A DNA stretch of 64,000 nt from Rufibacter sp. XAAS-G3-1 (GTDB lineage Bacteria > Bacteroidota > Bacteroidia > Cytophagales > Hymenobacteraceae): positions 55,623 through 119,622 of the forward strand of contig NZ_JABFAM010000016.1 in NCBI RefSeq assembly GCF_013623775.1. Reading direction: 5' to 3'. Under the pieces are notes generated by a model. That model ran no database searches, had not been told where the DNA came from, and worked only from the letters and a program-made list of their open reading frames with translations. A program made the position numbers and the translations under genes. The stretch's first letter is position 1; the number at the start of each line of letters is the position of its first letter. Shown here piece after piece: positions 46,362 to 53,732 of this stretch.

Positions 46362-47915
46362 CTATCTTTCCTTGATGATTTTTTCCAGGACAGCGCTACG
46401 CAACGTCTCGGCGGCCTCTACTTCTTCTGCTAACCAGGGCAGGGAAGTATGCTTCACTGTTTCCTGGTAAGTGGAAAAAGAATTACGCGGGTGGTAGGTT
46501 TTGCCGTCATTTTCCATTTGAATAGCCTGATTAGGGTTGCCTCCCCAACTAACGGTCTGCAGTACCTCTGGCCGGAATCCAATCATGTATTCGCCCTGTT
46601 CTGGGTTGATAGGCAGCACCATCAGCCCACTTGCCAGGTCTTTGTACTCCCGGGATCGCGCGTATTGGTTGGGCAGGGTATCGGTGGTGTAGAGTTTATC
46701 GGTTTTGTTTCGGCGGAGCCAATACACCAGTTCCTTTATGTCCTGGTCAGTAGGCGTTTCGCCGCTAGTCCAGACTCCACCCTCAAACAACACCGCAGCC
46801 CCTGTGAGATTGAAGAGGTGCAGGAGGCTGGTTGAGCCGGATAAAAGACCTTCGGGCAGACTTGGGTTGGTGTACAGTTGCTCCAGTAATTGCGCGTGCA
46901 TGCCCCGCAACCGCGATCTACGTTCAATGGTCTGTTCCCGTTCCTTGGACGCCAACTGCGCTGATACTATGCCGGACAATAACTCCAGCGCCGACCTTAG
47001 CTCATAGCTGGGGTTCTTAGGTGATTTATGGTGGCAGGAAATTAGCCCCCACAGTTTATTGTCAATAATGAGCGGCAAAGACATGGAAGCCATGACTTGC
47101 AAATTGGCCAGATACTCTAAATGCACCGTTGCCACGCTCCTTAAGTTGCAGTCAGATAAATCTGTGAACTGCAACGTCAGCGGGTTGATGAGCGGAGTTA
47201 ACCGAATGGGCGTGTAAGAACGGGTAGGAATGAGCCGGTAAGGATTGCTGAAATAGAGATCGCGGGATTGCTTAGGCACATCAGAAGCCGGAAAGCGCAA
47301 GTCCAGGTAGTCATCCATGTCCTCTTCCTTGGCTTGCCCAATCACAATACCGTTCCACTGCGGGTCAAACTGGTAGGCTAACACGCGGTCAAACCCGGTC
47401 AGCTTTTTCATTTCCTTTACCGTGATCTGGGCAATCTCCTGAGTGCTGCCTGCCTGCTTAATAAGTGAGGTGAGATACTTGATCTGTTGGTACAATTCCA
47501 GAAATGAATCTTGGCGCGAAGAATCCCGGTTGTTTTCCACCTCAATGAGAACGTACTCTTCCTTGGGGTGCACCAGGGCCGTTAGCGTACTCTCTTTGCC
47601 CTGCGCCAGAAAAGTGATGTTGAACGGGATTTTTCCCTGGCTATTCTGTCCTTGCACTTTTCCCCTGATGTCTTCAGACTGCGCTGCCGGAAGGAACCCG
47701 GCGATTGGCTGATCCAGGATTTCTGAGGCGGAAATACCTAAAAGCTGCTCCACATTCTCACTCACCTGCACCACTCTAAGGTCATCATAGTCCAGCGTAA
47801 GTAGTGCGCCGTGCGGCTGAATCAGGTTCACTAAATGCAGCGGAATACTGCCGCAAAACTCAGAGTCATAGTTTTTCTCAATGGTGAAGCTAATGGGAGC
47901 TTGCTTTTTCTCCAT
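46362..47915 (-). CDS. Bacteriophytochrome photosensory module (PAS-GAF-PHY) without output domain
   Basis: The 517-residue protein is a complete phytochrome sensory core that ends after PHY. Cys21 lies 12 residues before Gln in LIQPHGALL, the same spacing as the biliverdin-binding Cys24 of Deinococcus BphP. The GAF domain has FDRVLAYQFDPQWNG, the DIP-type motif RFPASDVPKQSRDLY, the pocket His in ATVHLEYL and SCHHKSP. The PHY tongue motif PRxSF is present (HPRNSF), as is WGGNP. No histidine kinase, GGDEF or receiver follows, whereas typical bacteriophytochromes have 700 or more residues. Output is probably given by the CheB-CheR kinase directly downstream. No heme oxygenase (biliverdin source) is in the window. 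Confidence 0.93.
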   Translation of the reverse strand: MEKKQAPISFTIEKNYDSEFCGSIPLHLVNLIQPHGALLTLDYDDLRVVQVSENVEQLLGISASEILDQPIAGFLPAAQSEDIRGKVQGQNSQGKIPFNITFLAQGKESTLTALVHPKEEYVLIEVENNRDSSRQDSFLELYQQIKYLTSLIKQAGSTQEIAQITVKEMKKLTGFDRVLAYQFDPQWNGIVIGQAKEEDMDDYLDLRFPASDVPKQSRDLYFSNPYRLIPTRSYTPIRLTPLINPLTLQFTDLSDCNLRSVATVHLEYLANLQVMASMSLPLIIDNKLWGLISCHHKSPKNPSYELRSALELLSGIVSAQLASKEREQTIERRSRLRGMHAQLLEQLYTNPSLPEGLLSGSTSLLHLFNLTGAAVLFEGGVWTSGETPTDQDIKELVYWLRRNKTDKLYTTDTLPNQYARSREYKDLASGLMVLPINPEQGEYMIGFRPEVLQTVSWGGNPNQAIQMENDGKTYHPRNSFSTYQETVKHTSLPWLAEEVEAAETLRSAVLEKIIKER

Positions 47916-48046
47916 AGGTGCAATGCTTATTTGGTCAATAGGTCAGCGAAAGGCATAACAGATAAGTACCTATTCTGTTTTGTTATCTTGCCAGACCTAC
48001 AGAAATAAAAATATTTTAAGACAGGCCAGTCTGGCCAAATTTTCAA

Positions 48047-48208
48047 AGAGCGTGTTTACATTTCATCTTTGCGCTGCAAATGCCCACAGCAAGAACCTGC
48101 GTTCGCGGTTGCGTCGCCCCGTAGCGCTGCCACGCTGCTCAAAAAACGCTTCCGCAGAACCTTTCTCTGGTTAGTTGAGCCAGCAAACCTCACATGTAAA
48201 CAAGCTCT
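48047..48208 (-). repeat. Repeat family C, copy 2 (inverted)
   Basis: Ends AGAGCGTGTTTACATTT and CATGTAAACAAGCTCT. It includes TTTCATCTTTGCGCTGCAAA and AGAACCTGCGTTCGCG, matching the reverse complement of copy 1 with substitutions. Small frames across it on both strands are spurious. Confidence 0.78.
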
Positions 48209-48264
48209 AAACCAAATGTACAATAGGGTTAGGCACACTAAAAATTATGTGAATTAGCTTCTAC

Positions 48265-48328
48265 GTATAACGGTTAGTATATGCGAAGCCCGCAGCGGAG
48301 CAAGGGTTTTGTATATACAGTGTTAAGT
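48265..48328 (-). other. attC-like imperfect palindrome beside higBA
   Basis: Reading the minus strand after higA: ACTTAAC (fits RYYYAAC), then an imperfect stem with ACTGTATATACAAAACCC against the complement of GGGCTTCGCATATACTAACC, and an outer GTTATAC (close to GTTRRRY). Total length is 64 nt with an asymmetric bulge beside the outer box, as in integron attC sites. ACCTAAC at 49076-49082 on the other side of higBA could be the matching cassette boundary. No integrase gene is present. Confidence 0.4.
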
Positions 48329-48335
48329 GCCGTAA

Positions 48336-48704
48336 TTATTTTGTCACTTGATAATCTTTAACTAAAAGTGAGGCTGACAGATTTAGCTTTTCTGTTAAAT
48401 TACGAATCATATCTACTGTCAATTTCCTTTTTCTATTCAGGATTTCAGAGACCCTGCTTTTCCCCCCTATAACACCTATCAAATCCCGTTGCTTTAAATC
48501 CATTTCTTCCATTCTTATTTTTATAGCCTCTATAGGGTCTGGGGCATCTATCGGATAATACTGGTTTTCATAATTCTCAATCAGCAATGAGAGAATTTCA
48601 GCTTCGTCTCCTTCAGTAGTGTTGGCTGGCATGTCGAAGACTTTTTCTAATCTCTCCAGTGCTTGGTAATAAGCCTGTTCTGTTTTAATTGGTTTTATTT
48701 CCAT
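48336..48704 (-). CDS. higA: HigA-type antitoxin, XRE helix-turn-helix
   Basis: A 122-residue protein with an N-terminal toxin-interacting part (MEIKPIKTEQAYYQALERLE, GDEAEILSLLIENYENQYYP) and a C-terminal XRE helix-turn-helix (KIRMEEMDLKQRDLIGVIGG, KSRVSEILNRKRKLTVDMIR). This is the length and order typical of HigA in Bacteroidota. It neutralises HigB and normally represses its own operon. It follows higB with 12 nt between them. Confidence 0.93.
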   Translation of the reverse strand: MEIKPIKTEQAYYQALERLEKVFDMPANTTEGDEAEILSLLIENYENQYYPIDAPDPIEAIKIRMEEMDLKQRDLIGVIGGKSRVSEILNRKRKLTVDMIRNLTEKLNLSASLLVKDYQVTK

Positions 48705-48716
48705 GGGTTTTCTCTC

Positions 48717-49013
48717 CTAAATGGTTTCGGCGTTTACTTTATCGTATTCAGAATGCGTTCCAATGAAACGGATAAATGCCCATTGTCGGGCATAGTTGAA
48801 TTGCACTATCAGCCTATAAGAGTTTCCCTTAATATTAAATACGACTCTGTTCTGTCCAATAATACTGGCATGTGCAAAAGTCCTTTTGATATCATTTGGG
48901 CTTTTCCAGTCTGACGCTCTTGTTGTATCAAAACAAGTTTTTAGGTACTGTTCACTGTCAGCGTGCTTCTCCCAGAAGTCCCTTAATGTTTTCTTTGCAA
49001 CTATTCGCTTCAT
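48717..49013 (-). CDS. higB: HigB-type mRNA interferase toxin
   Basis: A 98-residue RelE-superfamily toxin: MKRIVAKKTLRDFWEKHADS at the start, DWKSPNDIKRTFAHASIIGQ, and the core YRLIVQFNYARQWAFIRFIG then THSEYDKVNAETI. The basic and aromatic residues in these strands and the final THSEYDK motif are hallmarks of HigB. It should cleave mRNA at the ribosome. Toxin before antitoxin is the usual order for higBA. Confidence 0.94.
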   Translation of the reverse strand: MKRIVAKKTLRDFWEKHADSEQYLKTCFDTTRASDWKSPNDIKRTFAHASIIGQNRVVFNIKGNSYRLIVQFNYARQWAFIRFIGTHSEYDKVNAETI

Positions 49014-49164
49014 TGTCTCTTATTACGGAACAAAGATATTAAAAAGTTCTACATTTGGGAATTTTATTTTATGACACCTAACTACGTTCTATAGGGGGAA
49101 ATACGTTGATGTTTCTTTCGGGCTACATCTCCGGTCTATCGCAGCAAGGTGACTTGTGGGCTGG

Positions 49165-49360
49165 TGGTGTATGTTTTGGCTGGTGGTTCCCGGCAAGTCT
49201 GGAGAACTGCTTCATCCCATGTCACAAGACCGGAGTCTCGCGCCAGTAGGTTGCCTACCTATGAGGTTTTGGAGACCTCACAGGTTTCCGCGTTTTGGGC
49301 CTATTTTCCATAAAACAGCCCCAAAACGCATCAACGGGGCTCCCCCGCGCTATGGGAGCT
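49165..49360 (+). repeat. Repeat family B, copy 4
   Basis: GGTGGTTCCCGGCAAGTCTG, GTCACAAGACCGGAGTCTCG, ATGAGGTTTTGGAGACCTCA and TTTTGGGCCTATTTTCC...AAAACAGCCCCAAAAC follow in the family order, ending in a degraded CTCCCCCGCGCTATGGGAG. Confidence 0.8.
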
Positions 49361-49448
49361 AAATCCTATGGGGAAAAACAAAGGTGCTTTGTTGATGCCA
49401 GAAAATGAAGAAGCGGAGTAAGAAGTATCGAGTTTCCATCTTTTATTG

Positions 49449-49533
49449 CCCTACTATGGCGCGGAAGTTACTTCCGTGACTCATGATTATCTGAAAAGCA
49501 AGTCACGGAAGTAACTTCCGCGCCATAGTAGGG
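49449..49533. repeat. Repeat family E: perfect 33-bp inverted repeat
   Basis: The left arm (49449-49481) begins CCCTACTATGGCGCGGAAGT and is exactly complementary to 49501-49533 over 33 bp, with a 19-nt loop. Each arm also contains the smaller palindrome GGAAGTTACTTCC. The gap 49534-49929 behind it shows no gene; it is AT-rich and must contain the promoter of the T9SS protein gene. Confidence 0.85.
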
Positions 49534-49929
49534 GATTGTTGAATTTTTTCTAAAAAATGAGTCTTGGAGGGGGCAGATACTGAGGAGTACGCCTGTTGGT
49601 CTGCTTGGTAGTGCGCCAGGCAATTTCCGTTTTCATGCTTAAGATGCTTCAATAAAACTCAGCAAGACAGCCACATATGGGCTTGCATGAATAATTTTTG
49701 TATAAATTTATTATTGTACAAAATCTACAACAACCTTGGTTTAAAAAGAATAGGTGATATTTTCTGTTTTCTTGGTTTATAACATACTCATATCAACTGT
49801 AATGAAAGAGCTGTAAAACAGCGTCTTGGATAATATCCCTTTGAACTTCTGGTAATTATTTCTGGTTTGCCCACATAATAAAGGGAAATAATTAAAAAAT
49901 AACTTCTAAACATTCAATTCAACCAGAAG

Positions 49930-52900
49930 ATGAGGAAAGCAGGAGGTATGAAAGAGAGAAACAGTTTCTTTGCCGTATGGATGTTAGTGTGGGCATTTAC
50001 CGTTTTTAGGGGAAGCTCGGCTTTGGCGCAAAATACAGATGCTTACACGCCCGGAGATTACCGCACGGCTTCCGCCGGAAGCCTCAGCCAAACAGATGGT
50101 ACCAGCCAGTTAGAACAATTGTCCACGGAAGGTACTTGGGTAACAGCCGCTTATCCTTTGCCAACCACCGCAACACTTTTCGTAGAGCATCCTATCCAAC
50201 TTTCTGGCTTACTGCAACTCACTAACCTGCACATTGCCGCTCAAAAAAGCCTTATGGTTCCAGCCGCCGCCAGCCTGATGACCACAAATAAACTCACGGT
50301 TGCCGCCTCTGCCCAGCTAGTACAACAAGGCGAGATAGAGAACCGCGGCTTGCTACAGTTACAGGCCAATTCCCTACTGATCATTAAGTCATCGGCTTAC
50401 AAAGCTTCTTCCTTGGTTTGGGCCGGAACTGAGGAAATAGACGCCTCTTCTGAGGTAAGAATTGAGGCGGCCTTCGCAAATGAGTTGTTGTTCAGCGGTA
50501 GCCAACTGGCAATCCAGCCGCACGGCTACTGGTTTGGGAAAGTAACGGTAGCGCCTACGCTTCCCAACAGCCAATGGCAACTGACAGATGCTTCTGCTCC
50601 GTTAGCGGCCCAAACCTTTAGCGCCTCCCTTCCAGCTACTTCTTCGCTTTTACTTTTGGCAGGTTCAGGTCTGTCGCTGCAAATGGGGCAGGATGTATCC
50701 CTAAGCGGTGGATCCTATTTCCTGCAAAACCAAAGTGCCGGTACCGGAACGGTAGGCATCGCTGGTAATCTGACACTGCAAAATGCAACCCTCACCTTAA
50801 ATCAAACGGCCAGTACTGCGGCTGTCTCTACTGTAGAGTTAAAAGGAAACTTGTTTACAGATGCTGCTTCCGTGATCAATAACAGCAGTACGGTAAATAC
50901 AAGCACCAGCGGAATTCAGCTTGCTGGCAACACGTGGCAGATTCTTCAGGTGGCGGGGCCGGTAAACCATGTTTCTTTAACCGTGAAACCAGGAGCCATG
51001 GTGCGGTTAGGCCAGCATCTAAGGTTAAATCCAAGCCCTTACAGCTCTGTCCATACTGGAACCTTATCAGTAGGGAAGGGTGCTACCCTTGATTTTGGAA
51101 CAGATGCATCTGGAAATGGCTATCAGGTGCAGGGGCAAGGAAATTTCAAGTTAGAAGCAGAGGGCACGTTGTATGTGACCAGTGCACAAGGTATCAATGC
51201 AGCCGGAGCCATAGGCAATGTGCAGGTAACCGATAGCCGCAGAGGCTTCAATCAAGTGGCAACGTTTGTCTATAACGGCAGGGTGCCGCAGCAAACGGGT
51301 AATGCCCTAACCACCAGCACTAGTGGCAAAGTCATCATTATCGACAATCCTATGTCCGTGACCTTGACCCAAGCCACCGGAATTTCCAGCAGTGGCAGAC
51401 TGGAAGTCAGGCAAGGAACGTTCATCACCACGGCAGCCGCAGATATTACAGGTGGAGGTAAACTGCTGATGACCGGCGGAACCTACCAAATAGCGACCCT
51501 CCATGCTACTGTTCCATTACTCACCGGAGGCCTGGAAATAAGTGGCGGGGCAGTAGAGTTGACCGGAGCCGGAAATCAGACACTTAGAGGTGGTACGTAT
51601 TACAATGTGATCATAGGAGGAAGTAATGAAGCCGGTTCCACTTTCAAAACAATTTCCACTACCACCACCGTTACCAATAATCTGACTATTCTCCCTAATG
51701 CCATCTTAGATATCACAAACAAAAGCCTGAAAGGGGACGGCGGACTAACCATGACTGGTGGTTTATTCAGAACAAGTAGAGTAAGTGAGACACTACCTGA
51801 GTTATCAGGCAAGAATTCACCATACAAGTTGACCGGAGGAACCATTGAGTTCTACGGTACTATCAACGGGCAGAATCAATCTATCCGGGGCACTTACGGA
51901 AGCCCTTCTCAGAAAATCACCTATTATCACCTGCTGTTGACTGCCGCTGAAACCAATACCCAAGATGAAAAAGGAAACCAATTGATAGCCGCCAGCTTTG
52001 ACGTGGCCGGAGCGCTCACGGTGAAAGCACCGGCGGTTTTGCAGATTGCCTATAATCGGGCGGTGGGTGGTACCGGTAATTTTATTGTGGAACCGGGGGC
52101 TACGTTATTGTATGGTTCTCCGCAGGGTATAAAACTGAGTGGGACAGGCACATTAGACGGAAACGTGCGGGTGAGCGGAACCAGATCTTTCTCGCCGCAG
52201 GCCACTTATGGCTTCATCGGGAATTCAGAGATGGTTACCGGAGACGGTTTGCCTGCCACAGTAGCTAATGTACGGATGGCTAAGACAGGGGGTAGTGTGA
52301 CCTTATCAAAATCAGTGGCCGTTTCTGAGGTGTTTTTCTTTAAAAGCGGCATTTTCAAAACCGATCTCCATGAGGTAGCCCTCACCAGGCAAGATGCCGG
52401 CGCCTTGCAGTTAACAGATCCGGCCCTCTACATTCAGGGCAACCTGAGAAGAAATATAGGTAACAGCGGCACCTATTCTTTTCCCGTAGGAAATGCGGCT
52501 GGAAAACGGCAGTTAGATCTGGTCTCTATTGGATTAAGCGGAAACGGCTTTGAGAGTGTGGCCGTTGGCTTTAAACCACTCACCCATCACCAGGATGCCG
52601 ATCTGTTTCTAACCGAAGGGGAACATACCTATACCCATATAGAGAAAGAAGGGGTGTGGACGGTAGCCCCAAATGCGACACCTGCCACCGGTAGTTTCAC
52701 GGCCATGGCTTCCCTGCAGGGTTTTACCAATCTCTCAGACAATAAATTCGCCTTACTGATCAGACCCTTGAACTCCACCAGCGGCAAAGACTGGACAACC
52801 GGAGGAGGCACCCTGGAAGCCCCCGGCAAAGAAGGAAGAACCGTGGCCGGTGGCTATGCCAAACGCAACTTTATCACGCCTTTCGGGCAGTTGGGCATTG

Positions 52901-53463
52901 CCAATAGTGAGACGGTGTTGCCAGTATCATGGTTGTATGTAAAGGCCGAACGCAAAAAACAGCAAGTAAACGTACATTGGGCAACCGCTTCTGAGGTCAA
53001 CAATGATCGGTTTGAGGTAGAGTACTCGCTGGACGGCAAGAACTTTACGTTTGTGGGCAAGGTAGCGGGCTCTGGCAACAGCAACATTCAGCAGGAATAC
53101 AGCTTCCAGCACGTGTCTTCGGCCACTGCCATTACCTATTACCGCGTAAAGCAGATAGATTATGACGGAAAGTTTGAGTACAGCAAAGTAGTAGCCGTAC
53201 AACAGACCAGTGGCACCACCCTGACCCAGATCACGCTGTATCCAAACCCGAGCCATGATTATCTGCACCTCTCCAACATCACCCTTGAGGCATCGGCTTC
53301 GGTTGAGATTTTAGATTTGCACGGCAGAAACGTAGGGAAAGTCACTCCGCAAGGGAACGGTGCCACATTGGTCATTCCGGTGCAGCAGTTACCAGCCGGC
53401 ACGTACCTCCTCCGGATTAAGAACGCAAGCCAATTCATTCAGCAGCGGTTTGTAAAGCAATAA
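49930..53463 (+). CDS. Large secreted repeat-rich protein with a type IX secretion sorting domain
   Basis: The 1177-residue protein starts at ATG 49930 (ATG 49948 is an alternative) with a Sec signal peptide ending SSALAQNTD. Residues 60-880 are a Ser/Thr/Gly/Ala-rich, beta-helix-like region with repeating strands (ITGGGKLLMTGGTYQIATLH, GDGGLTMTGGLFRTSRVSET), as in adhesins. A fibronectin-like piece (NVHWATASEVNNDRFEVEYS) precedes the C-terminal T9SS type A sorting domain: TLYPNPSHDYLHLSN, VEILDLHGRNVGK, and LPAGTYLLRI with final QRFVKQ. It should be secreted across the outer membrane by T9SS and attached to the surface or released. Function is probably adhesive or structural. It is monocistronic with a terminator at 53495. 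Confidence 0.92.
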   Translation: MRKAGGMKERNSFFAVWMLVWAFTVFRGSSALAQNTDAYTPGDYRTASAGSLSQTDGTSQLEQLSTEGTWVTAAYPLPTTATLFVEHPIQLSGLLQLTNLHIAAQKSLMVPAAASLMTTNKLTVAASAQLVQQGEIENRGLLQLQANSLLIIKSSAYKASSLVWAGTEEIDASSEVRIEAAFANELLFSGSQLAIQPHGYWFGKVTVAPTLPNSQWQLTDASAPLAAQTFSASLPATSSLLLLAGSGLSLQMGQDVSLSGGSYFLQNQSAGTGTVGIAGNLTLQNATLTLNQTASTAAVSTVELKGNLFTDAASVINNSSTVNTSTSGIQLAGNTWQILQVAGPVNHVSLTVKPGAMVRLGQHLRLNPSPYSSVHTGTLSVGKGATLDFGTDASGNGYQVQGQGNFKLEAEGTLYVTSAQGINAAGAIGNVQVTDSRRGFNQVATFVYNGRVPQQTGNALTTSTSGKVIIIDNPMSVTLTQATGISSSGRLEVRQGTFITTAAADITGGGKLLMTGGTYQIATLHATVPLLTGGLEISGGAVELTGAGNQTLRGGTYYNVIIGGSNEAGSTFKTISTTTTVTNNLTILPNAILDITNKSLKGDGGLTMTGGLFRTSRVSETLPELSGKNSPYKLTGGTIEFYGTINGQNQSIRGTYGSPSQKITYYHLLLTAAETNTQDEKGNQLIAASFDVAGALTVKAPAVLQIAYNRAVGGTGNFIVEPGATLLYGSPQGIKLSGTGTLDGNVRVSGTRSFSPQATYGFIGNSEMVTGDGLPATVANVRMAKTGGSVTLSKSVAVSEVFFFKSGIFKTDLHEVALTRQDAGALQLTDPALYIQGNLRRNIGNSGTYSFPVGNAAGKRQLDLVSIGLSGNGFESVAVGFKPLTHHQDADLFLTEGEHTYTHIEKEGVWTVAPNATPATGSFTAMASLQGFTNLSDNKFALLIRPLNSTSGKDWTTGGGTLEAPGKEGRTVAGGYAKRNFITPFGQLGIANSETVLPVSWLYVKAERKKQQVNVHWATASEVNNDRFEVEYSLDGKNFTFVGKVAGSGNSNIQQEYSFQHVSSATAITYYRVKQIDYDGKFEYSKVVAVQQTSGTTLTQITLYPNPSHDYLHLSNITLEASASVEILDLHGRNVGKVTPQGNGATLVIPVQQLPAGTYLLRIKNASQFIQQRFVKQ

Positions 53464-53494
53464 GCCGTTTTAGGCCTGATTTTCTGAAAACAAA

Positions 53495-53542
53495 CAAAAA
53501 ACAGAAAGCCGGTTCTATCAGGAACCGGCTTTCTGTTTTTTG
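53495..53542 (+). terminator. Terminator after the T9SS-secreted protein gene
   Basis: AAAAAACAGAAAGCCGGTTC pairs perfectly with GAACCGGCTTTCTGTTTTTT around a 6-nt loop. Confidence 0.88.
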
Positions 53543-53585
53543 TAGCCAGATGGCAACTAAATACAAGTTCACAGACTTGATACCA

Positions 53586-53676
53586 TCTTCCTGAAAGGAT
53601 CTTGGTGGCGAACAGCAGAAGTGGTAAAGAAAAGCTTTTCTAGCTTGCCCACAAGATACTTCCAGGATGACAAAAT
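53586..53676 (+). repeat. Repeat family D, full copy
   Basis: Left arm TTCCTGAAAGGATCTTGGTG and right arm CTTGCCCACAAGATACTTCC followed by AGGATGACAAAA form a large inverted repeat of about 90 bp. The right arm is the near-exact reverse complement of the half copy at 30597. Confidence 0.7.
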
Positions 53677-53732
53677 GTGTGGTTTAATTTTTTATCCTGA
53701 ATAACGCATTAACACATTAAAAAATCAGAACA

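Noticed and set aside
48336..49013. Complete integron with integrase
   Set aside because: No tyrosine recombinase gene lies in the window; at most an isolated cassette can be argued.
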